Source: Carnobacterium_B sp045617425
GTDB lineage: Bacteria; Bacillota; Bacilli; Lactobacillales; Carnobacteriaceae
DNA: 64,000 bases
Direction of reading: 5' to 3'
Assembly (NCBI RefSeq): GCF_045617425.1
Contig: NZ_JAZLIO010000015.1
Coordinates: 248,001-312,000, forward strand
Below, piece after piece: positions 26,965 to 34,019 of the stretch; the stretch's first letter is position 1, and each line of letters opens with the position of its first letter. Under the pieces are notes generated by a model that did not search any database, was not told the origin of the DNA, and worked only from the letters and a program-made list of their open reading frames with translations. A program made the position numbers and the translations under genes.

Positions 26965-27474
26965 TTACAGAGAGTATAGGTCAATTATTTTATCTATAGA
27001 CTCTTGATTTTGAGTACTCATGTCAACAAAATAAGGTGTTTGCCATTTTTGAGTGTTCAGTGCTTGTTTGCTAGTTGGAGTATCCCAACTAGGGTAGACT
27101 CTTATAGCCATTTTTCCTGTAGTAGAGGAAGATCGAAGTATATTTTTTTCAACAAGTATATCTTTTGGAAAAACAAATTGACCAAATTCGTTATTGTTTT
27201 TAAAAGTTGTTATAACTAATAATTCAGGTGCTTCTTCAGATAAAAAAGGACGGTTTTTATTGTTGCTATCTTTTTCCCAGAAAACAACAAATTGCCCTAT
27301 TTTTGTAGGTGTAATTTTTGCGACCCTAAATCGAATCGTTTTAGACGATAATCTAAATATACCTGCACCATATTCAGCATTTTGTTTTTCTTCTTGAATG
27401 GATTCTACTGTTAATTGTTTCGGTTCATAAATTATTTGAATCATATGTCGCAAAGCTTCTTGAAAAAGATTCAT
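26965..27474 (-). CDS. mepB: MepB-family protein
   Basis: A 169-residue cytoplasmic protein of the MepB family, named after the third gene of the staphylococcal mepRAB multidrug-efflux locus. Its molecular function is unknown. The family pattern is clear: QNAEYGAGIFRLSSKTIRFR, KIGQFVVFWEKD, FVFPKDILVEKNIL and GKMAIRVYPSWD. Unlike the staphylococcal locus there is no adjacent MarR or MATE gene, so it travels alone here as a cassette between repeat copies 13 and 14. Confidence 0.85.
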   Translation of the reverse strand: MNLFQEALRHMIQIIYEPKQLTVESIQEEKQNAEYGAGIFRLSSKTIRFRVAKITPTKIGQFVVFWEKDSNNKNRPFLSEEAPELLVITTFKNNNEFGQFVFPKDILVEKNILRSSSTTGKMAIRVYPSWDTPTSKQALNTQKWQTPYFVDMSTQNQESIDKIIDLYSL

Positions 27475-27516
27475 TATATCGCTCCTTAGGATTTTATTAA
27501 AGGTATTTACTAAAAC

Positions 27517-27547
27517 AATCCATGAAATTGGATAGAATCATGTATTT
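27517..27547. repeat. 31-bp palindromic repeat, copy 14
   Basis: AATCCATGAAATTGGATAG...ATCATGTATTT, followed by a decayed AACCTTG hairpin. Confidence 0.8.
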
Positions 27548-27688
27548 ATAACCTTGATATCATTAGATTATCTTTCTCTCTTTCTTATAAAAACAATGGT
27601 TACTATTAATGAAATGGTAAGGTATAATTTTTATATCACAGATTTTATTTTAAAAAATTACACGCATTATAGAAAAGAGGGATTTAAT

Positions 27689-27970
27689 TTGAATAAACAA
27701 TATGTACTTAAAGGGTTATTTTTAATAATACTAACTCCCTTAGTGGTTTACAATTTGTTGAAGACACCAGGATCTGAAGTAACTATTAGTTCAATTTTTA
27801 TCCTGATTTTCACGATATTGGGTCTATATGATGAAATCACTCTAGCTAAAAACAATTCAGTTAAAAGAAATACTTACCAACTAATTATAGACAGATTATT
27901 AGTTCTGGTGTTGATTGTTATTTCAATGGACGTTCTTATAGCTTTTTTTACTAATGGAATTACTATATAA
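27689..27970 (+). CDS. small three-helix membrane protein
   Basis: A 93-residue protein of unknown family. Three hydrophobic stretches (about residues 7-22, 31-46 and 68-88) are separated by a charged loop (LAKNNSVKRNTYQ). The start is TTG preceded by AAAGAGGGA. The open frame runs 45 codons further upstream, but without a ribosome binding site and across the spacer, so I set the start at TTG. It ends 34 bases before repeat copy 15. Confidence 0.6.
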   Translation: MNKQYVLKGLFLIILTPLVVYNLLKTPGSEVTISSIFILIFTILGLYDEITLAKNNSVKRNTYQLIIDRLLVLVLIVISMDVLIAFFTNGITI

Positions 27971-28003
27971 CTAATCATAGATAGTCTATTATTTTGTATA
28001 TTT

Positions 28004-28035
28004 GAATACATGAAATTACATAAATTCATGTATTG
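28004..28035. repeat. 31-bp palindromic repeat, copy 15
   Basis: GAATACATGAAATTACATAAATTCATGTATTG, the most symmetrical copy and close to consensus. Confidence 0.9.
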
Positions 28036-28037
28036 TA

Positions 28038-28081
28038 AAATAAGAGCTCTAACACTTTTCATAGTGTTAGAGCTCTTATTT
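28038..28081 (-). terminator. terminator after the toxin remnant
   Basis: AAATAAGAGCTCTAACACT and its complement with a short loop. It matches the hairpin at 9154-9200 in inverted orientation. Confidence 0.75.
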
Positions 28082-28083
28082 AG

Positions 28084-28260
28084 TTAATTTATACGATTTT
28101 CAGCGATTTTATAGACGGTTTTTTTATCACTTTTTCCAATAACAACAACTTGGATCACTTCAAATTTACCTTGTACTTCTCTAAAAATAACACGAAGTCC
28201 ATTTTTTTATTTTTCAGTTTATTACATTGAGCTAAAGAGCCATGCAACGAATAGGCCTTC
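28084..28260 (-). pseudogene. RelE/ParE-like toxin gene remnant
   Basis: On the minus strand, SLHGSLAQCNKLKNKKM shifts frame at an A7 run into GLRVIFREVQGKFEVIQVVV and then IGKSDKKTVYKIAENRIN and a stop. The LHG...KLK...LRvIFRE...IGKRe..vY..A..R pattern is that of RelE/ParE-family toxins. The N-terminal half is missing and no antitoxin is nearby. The last 26 codons recur at 9071-9151. Confidence 0.6.
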
Positions 28261-28332
28261 TGATGCACCGCAACTAAATACACAACGAATAAGCTGTAAT
28301 TAAGCGAGAAAGTTAATTGATCGCACTTTCTA

Positions 28333-28836
28333 TTATTCATTAATCACCAAACGACGTGTATAAACGGCTTGTCCTGAATGCATAACGGCATCATCAATAA
28401 TAGAAATAAGTCGAGCTTGATGAGTTACTGGTGGAGACCAATTTTCATCAACAATTTTATCTAAAGTATCTTCATTTAAATTATCTAAATAATCCTTTGC
28501 TAATTTGATACTGACATCTAAATAATCACTTAAGAGATTTTTGTCAGAAACGGTGACTTGTTCAGCTTCCTCTGATGTATGTTTGTATTCTGGCGTATCA
28601 TCTGGGAGTGGCAAATCAAAACGTTTATTCCACCCATTACTTGTATACATTGCTTCTTCGCCTTTTAGATCAGAAATCTGCATATCAATTTCACGAGCAG
28701 TATGCCAAAAGAGCCAAGTTACTGATTTAAGTAAAGGATGCGGCATTTTATTGGCCTCTTCTACCGTCATTTTGTCCAAAGTTTCTTCAAAACGTTCTTG
28801 AACACGATCAAATAGTTCTACTTGTATAGTTGTCAT
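28333..28836 (-). CDS. DinB-family protein
   Basis: A 167-residue four-helix DinB/YfiT-type protein. Conserved metal-ligand positions appear as WLFWHTAREIDMQ and DDAVMHSGQAVYTRR. Family members are metal-dependent enzymes, such as thiol transferases, or stress proteins of unknown substrate. The ATG at 28836 follows AAGGAGTGATAGC. An in-frame start 11 codons upstream lacks a site. It is the cargo gene of the segment whose flanks match those at 6.7-9.2 kb. Confidence 0.85.
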   Translation of the reverse strand: MTTIQVELFDRVQERFEETLDKMTVEEANKMPHPLLKSVTWLFWHTAREIDMQISDLKGEEAMYTSNGWNKRFDLPLPDDTPEYKHTSEEAEQVTVSDKNLLSDYLDVSIKLAKDYLDNLNEDTLDKIVDENWSPPVTHQARLISIIDDAVMHSGQAVYTRRLVINE

Positions 28837-29084
28837 CGCTATCACTCCTTGAGGTGATTTTACCACCAACCAAAAAATTTGTTAATTAAAACGCTAGAAA
28901 GAAAAAAGTGAATTATTCTCTATTATCAAATAATCTAAAGGGCAAAAGCAGTTCTCAATTGAAGTGTTCCTCATCCTTGTTAACTCAAGAAAATGTCAGA
29001 TGCATACCTGTACTATCTTATTGCACTGCTACTAAAAATTTATATTGAATATCAAAAAAACTGTATCAGTTAAAAACAAAGCCC

Positions 29085-29185
29085 TTTTTTATGGTAAATG
29101 CAAACCAATGGTTGCTAAATGTAAACTAATTAGTGCGATACTTTTCAATTAAAGTAAGAGATAATAATAGAGCTAAAGTAAGTTT
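29085..29185 (+). promoter_or_regulatory. regulated promoter with two direct repeats
   Basis: Two TAAATGYAAACYAAT boxes start 21 bp apart (29095 and 29116), followed by AGAGATAATAATAGAG, which can act as a -10 region. The 21-bp periodicity is that of paired sites for LytTR-type response regulators. The sequence is repeated in inverted orientation at 6857-6955. No LytTR gene lies in the window. The regulator class is inferred. Confidence 0.45.
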
Positions 29186-29212
29186 TTTCTATAGTTGAAA
29201 GGATGAGTAAAT

Positions 29213-29431
29213 ATGAATCAAGGTTTTTTTAATTTTATACTGATTTTTTTTGAGAAAACGTCTAGCCTTATGGCAAGTTTTTTTCTTCTTTTAATTTTAT
29301 ATAAATATTTCTTTATAAGAAACAATTCAATAATTAGCATTACTTACAAAGAATTTTACATTATTGGATTCGTAAGTATTATATCAGGTATTTTTTTATC
29401 ACTATCTAAAAAAAATAAGCTCAGCAAATAA
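29213..29431 (+). CDS. small two-helix membrane protein
   Basis: A 72-residue protein with two long hydrophobic segments (about residues 3-35 and 50-65). The ATG is preceded by GAAAGGATGAG. It is the first of three consecutive tiny membrane genes behind a promoter with paired direct repeats. A decayed copy of its 5' end lies at 6730-6850. Bacteriocin-immunity and signalling peptides have this look, but there is no direct evidence. Confidence 0.6.
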   Translation: MNQGFFNFILIFFEKTSSLMASFFLLLILYKYFFIRNNSIISITYKEFYIIGFVSIISGIFLSLSKKNKLSK

Positions 29432-29449
29432 ATTTAAAGGAGGTATTGT

Positions 29450-29653
29450 ATGAAAAACATAACATTAAAACAAATTTTTTATGAATTTATAAAGAAATTT
29501 GTGCTTGTATTAATACTTTTCTTTATAAGTTTATGGGTATCTAATAATAATATATACCAAGGATTTATAGATTATCTTTGGGTATTAGTATTAGGTGCAT
29601 TGATTATATCTGTGTTGACAGTTTACTTTAAGCCGAAAATACAAAATAGATAA
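29450..29653 (+). CDS. small two-helix membrane protein
   Basis: A 67-residue protein. A basic N-terminus (KNITLKQIFYEFIKKF) leads to helices at about residues 17-31 and 42-60 and a basic tail. AAAGGAGG lies seven bases before the ATG. It starts 18 bases after the previous gene and belongs to the same three-gene operon. No family is recognised. Confidence 0.6.
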   Translation: MKNITLKQIFYEFIKKFVLVLILFFISLWVSNNNIYQGFIDYLWVLVLGALIISVLTVYFKPKIQNR

Positions 29654-29717
29654 TCTAACTTTTTTTAGTGATCTATGTATTTTGAAAAAAATTTAGTTAA
29701 AAAGAAAGAGGTATTAT

Positions 29718-29933
29718 ATGCAATTCTTAAAAAGAATGATTGAAATTAAGTGGCCTTTTTTGTTAATTGAACTTGTATTTTTATTTGTAGGAATTGCACT
29801 CATTATTACTGGAATTAAAATATGGAAAAAAAGCAAGTCGGCAGCTATAGTCAACATAGTTGTTGGGTTTACAATGACGCTAGTATTGTTGTGGGTTTTA
29901 TTTTGGACTTTAATATTTGGATACAATTCCTAA
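29718..29933 (+). CDS. small two-helix membrane protein
   Basis: A 71-residue protein with helices at about residues 13-32 and 42-66, separated by KIWKKSKSAAI. AAAGAGG precedes the ATG. It is the third gene of the small-membrane-protein operon and is followed by repeat copy 16. The family is not recognised. Confidence 0.6.
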   Translation: MQFLKRMIEIKWPFLLIELVFLFVGIALIITGIKIWKKSKSAAIVNIVVGFTMTLVLLWVLFWTLIFGYNS

Positions 29934-29963
29934 GAAAAAAGAACTTTATTCGTTTAAAATTCT

Positions 29964-29995
29964 AGATACACGACTTTATATCGTTTCATGTATCT
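29964..29995. repeat. 31-bp palindromic repeat, copy 16
   Basis: AGATACACGACTTTATATCG...TTCATGTATCT, 31 bp after the preceding stop. Confidence 0.8.
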
Positions 29996-30102
29996 ATTAA
30001 TACATAGGAAATATAGTTAAATAAATGATTAGGTTATATTTTTAGAACCCATAAAATGATAAAATAAATCATAGTTTATTGTTTTTATAAAAAGGAGAAC
30101 TT

Positions 30103-30272
30103 ATGGATAAAAAAATAGTGAAACGAGAAGTTTTAAGTGCATTTATTTTCTTCATTTTTATGTATATTGTTTTTTACTTTCTTCACCCTGGTAAAAATAT
30201 TTAATAGCCAGTATTATCAGTACTTCTTTTTACTCTATTGCTATCGCACTACCCTATTTTAAAAACAGATAA
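30103..30272 (+). pseudogene. frameshifted small membrane protein gene
   Basis: AAAAGGAG precedes an ATG that reads MDKKIVKREVLSAFIFFIFM and continues to FLHPGKNI and a stop. Shifting one base at ATATTTAATA gives LIASIISTSFYSIAIALPYF, then KNR and a stop. Together they make a two-helix protein of about 56 residues like its neighbours. One indel in an A/T run inactivates it. Confidence 0.5.
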
Positions 30273-30289
30273 GAATTTTTTAATGAAAA

Positions 30290-30344
30290 AAGCTTTGTAT
30301 TAACAAGGTTCTAAATACAGAGGATACATTTTAATAAATATCCT
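30290..30344. repeat. decayed composite repeat (hairpin plus palindrome)
   Basis: AGCTTTG/CAAGGTTCT hairpin arms followed by GATACATTTTAATAAATATC. It has the same order as the composite at 22684-22738 but is much degenerated. Confidence 0.45.
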
Positions 30345-30358
30345 TAGGAGGACAACAA

Positions 30359-30880
30359 ATGGAAATTGAATTTGAGTTATTGGAAGAAGATTACATAAAC
30401 TTTAACATTGATCATGCTAAAAAATCACCTTCTCTAAAAAGAAGTTTAATCGCCCAAAGACTAGTAGGACCTATAGTATTCTTAATAACTCCATTTATAG
30501 TTATAAGGTTTTCAGCAATATCTATAGGGTATTGGATGACTGTATTTAGTATTACTAGCTTAATTTGGCTTATTTTTTACCCAAGATACTTTGATTGGGA
30601 AATGAGAAGAAGAATAGTAAAGATGCTTCAAGAAGGAAATAATGAACATTTATTTAAAAAAAGAAAAATGGTAGTAACAGATAAGGGAATAACCGAAAGC
30701 AGCGCTACTGGTGAAACAAACACAAAATGGAATGAAGTAAATAAAGTAGACGAAACAAGTGAGTATGTATATATCTATAATTCCTCCATTTCAGCTTATA
30801 TAATACCTAAAAGGATATTTAAAAATAAAAACACCTTAAAAATATTTCTTGAAGAACTATTAAAATATACTACTTTATAA
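30359..30880 (+). CDS. YcxB-like membrane protein
   Basis: A 173-residue protein. Two helices (about residues 38-75) are followed by a soluble C-terminal domain with VVTDKGITESSATGETNTKW and YVYIYNSSISAYIIPKRIFK, the wording of the YcxB-like domain. Function unknown. TAGGAGG lies eight bases before the ATG. It is single, between a decayed composite repeat and copy 17. Confidence 0.75.
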   Translation: MEIEFELLEEDYINFNIDHAKKSPSLKRSLIAQRLVGPIVFLITPFIVIRFSAISIGYWMTVFSITSLIWLIFYPRYFDWEMRRRIVKMLQEGNNEHLFKKRKMVVTDKGITESSATGETNTKWNEVNKVDETSEYVYIYNSSISAYIIPKRIFKNKNTLKIFLEELLKYTTL

Positions 30881-30953
30881 AAAATAATCCTTTAAGTTTC
30901 TATCTTTTTCGACTAAAAATATGAGATAGGAATCCTTTTAAAATTAAGTCCTT

Positions 30954-30986
30954 CAATACATTATTGTATAGAACTTCATGTATTTA
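30954..30986. repeat. 31-bp palindromic repeat, copy 17
   Basis: CAATACATTATTGTATAG...CTTCATGTATTTAG. It is the last copy seen in the window. Confidence 0.7.
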
Positions 30987-31059
30987 GCTAATTTTTTTAT
31001 ATTAGTCTTAAAAATATATAAATCAAGAAATAAAAGATCAAAAAAGGAGAAAAGAAACT

Positions 31060-31506
31060 GTGGAGTGGAAAATAAAAACATTTAACGAACTGAGTAACGA
31101 CGAGTTGTATGAAATTATAAAACTTAGAAGTGAAGTGTTTGTAATAGAGCAACAGTGTATTTATGAAGAATATGATGGCAAAGACAAAAAAGCCTATCAT
31201 TTATTTGGGGAAAAAGATGGAGAAATTCTTGCATATTTACGGATACTCGAGAAGGGTGTTTCATTTAATGAGATATCTATAGGAAGAGTATTAGTTACTA
31301 AAAAATATCGTAGCAAAGGCCTTGCAAAAGACATGATGTCACGTGCAATAGAATTTATTGAGGACAATTTAAATGAAAAAGTAATAAGAATATCTGCACA
31401 GGAGTATTTGCTAAAATTTTATTTGAGTTTAGGGTTTGTGAAGGTTTCTCAGGTGTATTTGGAAGATGGTATTCCACATATGGAAATGTTATACAATAAG
31501 CTTTAG
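31060..31506 (+). CDS. ElaA-like GNAT acetyltransferase
   Basis: A 148-residue ElaA-type acetyltransferase. Signatures are ELYEIIKLRSEVFVIEQQC, the ISIGRVLVTKKYRSKGLAKD acetyl-CoA loop, ISAQEYLLKFYLSLGFVKV and the C-terminal EDGIPHMEML. GTG start after AAAAGGAG. The substrate is not established for the family. It is the last gene of the cassette zone and is followed by a strong terminator. Confidence 0.85.
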   Translation: MEWKIKTFNELSNDELYEIIKLRSEVFVIEQQCIYEEYDGKDKKAYHLFGEKDGEILAYLRILEKGVSFNEISIGRVLVTKKYRSKGLAKDMMSRAIEFIEDNLNEKVIRISAQEYLLKFYLSLGFVKVSQVYLEDGIPHMEMLYNKL

Positions 31507-31617
31507 AAAATATGAAAAGTCAAAAAGATCCTATTCAACTAGTTATTGACTATCTATTGAATCATTACTTGCAATGTAAATAACAGCCATAGACTTTGAT
31601 TTTTGACTATATAAAAG

Positions 31618-31664
31618 GCCCCTATAAAGTAGTTTTTTATTAAGAGTCTACTTTATAGAGGGCA
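31618..31664. terminator. bidirectional terminator
   Basis: GCCCCTATAAAGTAG pairs with CTACTTTATAGAGGGC (one mismatch). It separates the acetyltransferase from the convergent minus-strand island genes. Confidence 0.7.
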
Positions 31665-31685
31665 TTTTTAGTTTTTATATTGTTG

Positions 31686-31874
31686 TTATTTAGGTGTATC
31701 AGATATCTTTTCTGACATTACTAATTTCACTATTTTATTAACCATCTCTTGTATGAATTTTTTTACTCTGTTGCTAAACTCTTCACTGGACAGATAATTA
31801 ACTATTTGTGTTGTAATCATCAGTATAATTGCTTTGCCAGTTTTAACTACTAATTCTGAAACTACCTTTTTCAT
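31686..31874 (-). CDS. small hydrophobic helical protein
   Basis: A 62-residue protein. One hydrophobic segment (about residues 11-28, VKTGKAIILMITTQIVNYL) is followed by an amphipathic helix ending EKISDTPK. It overlaps the upstream gene by four bases (ATGA), so the two are coupled. No family is recognised. Its position next to the Sau3AI-like nuclease suggests island membership. A toxin-like membrane peptide is one possibility. Confidence 0.55.
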   Translation of the reverse strand: MKKVVSELVVKTGKAIILMITTQIVNYLSSEEFSNRVKKFIQEMVNKIVKLVMSEKISDTPK

Positions 31875-32242
31875 TTTTTAGTCTCCCTTTTCAACTCTTT
31901 CAGAATTTTTTTCAGGAATTTACTTCTTGTAGTTTTTTCTAAAAAGTCATAAGCTGAATAGGTCAGTTCTTTTTCGGAAATATTTTCATTAAGTTCTACT
32001 TCAGATTTTAACGAATAATACAAAGCTGTAGGTTTTAAATCGATGCCGTTATTGAATTCTGATAATTTATTGCTAACTTCGTTTTCAATTTGGAACTCTA
32101 AATCATCAGATATAGTTTCAATAGGTAAAGATTTTCGATAACTTGAGATTTCATTATTGATGTTCTTTCTAAGAATCTGTGTGTTTTCTTTCTTAAATAG
32201 TTCCATATTAGCAACAACATTAGATAACTCTTTATTTTCCAT
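31871..32242 (-). CDS. helical protein of unknown function
   Basis: A 123-residue soluble, charged, mostly helical protein (LFKKENTQILRKNINNEISS near the start, LKKILKELKRETKK at the end). AGGGGAATGTTGA precedes the ATG. It is co-translated with the 62-residue gene. It resembles nothing I know. The pair lies 160 bases beyond the restriction-enzyme gene on the same strand and may be accessory to it or an independent two-gene unit. Confidence 0.55.
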   Translation of the reverse strand: MENKELSNVVANMELFKKENTQILRKNINNEISSYRKSLPIETISDDLEFQIENEVSNKLSEFNNGIDLKPTALYYSLKSEVELNENISEKELTYSAYDFLEKTTRSKFLKKILKELKRETKK

Positions 32243-32372
32243 TCAACATTCCCCTGTCTCTTTTTACTAGGCTAACTTTACTAAACATTTTGTGTATTAG
32301 AATTTCATTTTCATAAACTGTCTCAAACCCTACTACATCTAAATCAACTACAGTAATAAAGAAATTAAATTC
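32232..32372 (-). pseudogene. 3' fragment of an unidentified gene
   Basis: A 46-codon open stretch without a start reads EFNFFITVVDLDVVGFETVY, then ENEILIHKMFSKV, and ends at the start of the 123-residue gene. It sits between that gene and the restriction-enzyme stop. It is probably the tail of a gene lost by deletion. The parent is not recognised. Confidence 0.3.
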
Positions 32373-32402
32373 CTAGTGAGGTAACCCATTTGTTAGGCTT
32401 CG

Positions 32403-33878
32403 CTAAATGAAATCAACTGAATTGAGCATATGGTTTATTACGCTCCCTTTTATCCAAACATTCTGTCTGTACATGTCGATTCCATTTATCGTTATAGTTT
32501 TATCACTGGAATCTCTTCCAGTGCCTCGGAAAAAAACATCATAGTCTTTAGATTTTGGAAAATTGACAGACGTTTTTATTGTTCCATTCTTATTTATAAC
32601 AGGTTCCCCGTTTTTATTAAGCATAACTTCCTCACGAAGATTATTATTAAAGACTTTATTTCTAACGTCATCCCAAATAAACTTTACTTGTTTCTCTATG
32701 AAATCTTCACTAAAGATTACACGTTTAAAGCCTAACAACTTATTTGTTAAGAGCTTTTCTGACTTATCTTGTTCTTCAAAAATAATGAATAGAAATTGTC
32801 TTTCACTAAAATCGCTATAAAGTGATGAATCTTCAAAATTTATCTTCTCATCCAACCATTCATCAAAATCAACTTTAAATAATTTAGTGTCTTCAGTACG
32901 CGTTCCTTGCTTAGTTTGAGTAATCGTTTTTGCAATCAAACCAATCTCACTGAATAACTCTATTTTACCGATTTTTTTCGATTTTGCTCCAAACATTCGA
33001 GTAACGATTTGTTCAGTCACTGATTTTGATACATCACCAGTTTGATTTAATTTTATAGGAATATTTAGAATCTGAAGAAGTTCTTGAATAGTCTTATTTT
33101 TGTATTGTTTAGTGAAACGGTTCAACTGTTCATCTAGTTCTTCATATGTATTATATTCTTGTTCTAACTGTTCGAATTTTTTCCCAAAGTACTTTTGGAC
33201 CATCGTTGTTACAGTAGATCTTTTTAACCTAAATCTAGGAGGATTGGGCCATTTAGGTGCTGTGTCAATCAGCATCAGCTGTGGGCGTAATTCAGATGAT
33301 ATTCTTGGGTAATGTTCTGTCGGGTCTTGGTGAACAAGTTGTAAGTTATGTATGAAACTTCTGACTATCTCCCAGTCATTCTTTAATTTTTCTCTATCTA
33401 AAGAATCAAATTCAAAGAAATCATAACCAACAATGGGAAATTTTGCGTATTCTGATGCGGGAACAGTAACTTCCGAATCATAAAGATAATAAACTAAAAG
33501 TAGTCTTTCAAGTTTATGCCAAAAACTTGAATTCTCAAAACTTTCATACACTATCTTTTTTGGAGAAACAGCTGTTACAGACATTGGTTCTTTAGCTTCA
33601 AGTTCTCCACTTAAAGATTTCTTTACTTTTCTTAAACCTGTTGTTTTTACTTCCACATCTTTCCCATCGACATACAAATCTGGTTTTTGATAAGAATCAG
33701 CTGGATACCCCAATATAGACTCCTCTACAACACTTCCTGCTATACCAGTGATTTTAGGATGTTTAACTGTTTTATAAAAAACATTATTCCGATCAACATC
33801 ACCTAAGGTTTTACCAATAGTACTATCTAGAATATCTTCTAGTTCATCTTTAGCAAAAACGTGTCCATGTTCCCTCAT
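32403..33878 (-). CDS. Sau3AI-like GATC restriction endonuclease
   Basis: Type II restriction enzyme of the MutH/Sau3AI family, 491 residues, about the length of Sau3AI. The N-terminal catalytic core has GIAGSVVEESILGYPADSYQ and PDLYVDGKDVEVKTTG, which gives the D-(x)n-ExK metal site at about residues 66-78. A second, degenerate MutH-like half follows, as in Sau3AI, with FSEIGLIAKTITQTKQGTRT in its core. It should cut 5' of GATC. A cytosine methyltransferase is divergently encoded 141 bases away. Specificity is inferred from family membership. Confidence 0.88.
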   Translation of the reverse strand: MREHGHVFAKDELEDILDSTIGKTLGDVDRNNVFYKTVKHPKITGIAGSVVEESILGYPADSYQKPDLYVDGKDVEVKTTGLRKVKKSLSGELEAKEPMSVTAVSPKKIVYESFENSSFWHKLERLLLVYYLYDSEVTVPASEYAKFPIVGYDFFEFDSLDREKLKNDWEIVRSFIHNLQLVHQDPTEHYPRISSELRPQLMLIDTAPKWPNPPRFRLKRSTVTTMVQKYFGKKFEQLEQEYNTYEELDEQLNRFTKQYKNKTIQELLQILNIPIKLNQTGDVSKSVTEQIVTRMFGAKSKKIGKIELFSEIGLIAKTITQTKQGTRTEDTKLFKVDFDEWLDEKINFEDSSLYSDFSERQFLFIIFEEQDKSEKLLTNKLLGFKRVIFSEDFIEKQVKFIWDDVRNKVFNNNLREEVMLNKNGEPVINKNGTIKTSVNFPKSKDYDVFFRGTGRDSSDKTITINGIDMYRQNVWIKGSVINHMLNSVDFI

Positions 33879-33931
33879 ACTTTACCCTCCAAAAAATTTA
33901 TACAAATATACAATAATTATTTTATGGTTTA

Positions 33932-33960
33932 ATAGTACCATTTTTTTGTACAAAACACTG
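33932..33960. promoter_or_regulatory. inverted repeats in the restriction-modification control region
   Basis: ATGGT-9-ACCAT (33932-33950) and the adjacent TTTTGTACAAAA palindrome lie between the divergent nuclease and methylase starts. They are candidate operators. No separate controller protein gene is present. Confidence 0.35.
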
Positions 33961-33987
33961 GATCTTTTCCGTGAATTGTTGTATAAT
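33959..33987 (+). promoter_or_regulatory. promoter of the methyltransferase gene, with a GATC site at -35
   Basis: A perfect -10 TATAAT (33982-33987) lies 17 bp from TGGATC, a weak -35. The -35 hexamer contains GATC (33961-33964), the predicted target of the encoded enzymes, so promoter methylation could set expression. Confidence 0.45.
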
Positions 33988-34019
33988 AAATCTTAGCTTA
34001 CCGAAAGGGTGTTCGTATA

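Noticed and set aside
27554..27688. N-terminal extension of the 93-residue membrane protein
   Set aside because: No ribosome binding site at the upstream start; the TTG at 27689 has AAAGAGGGA.
28155..28340. Open frame of 61 codons on the minus strand
   Set aside because: It is part of the toxin remnant in the wrong frame after an A7 frameshift; no ribosome binding site.
113..30986. Palindromic repeats as CRISPR or integron attC sites
   Set aside because: They are dispersed by hundreds to thousands of bases and occur in both orientations; no integron integrase is seen and the attC core motifs are missing. Cassette behaviour is kept only as a hypothesis.
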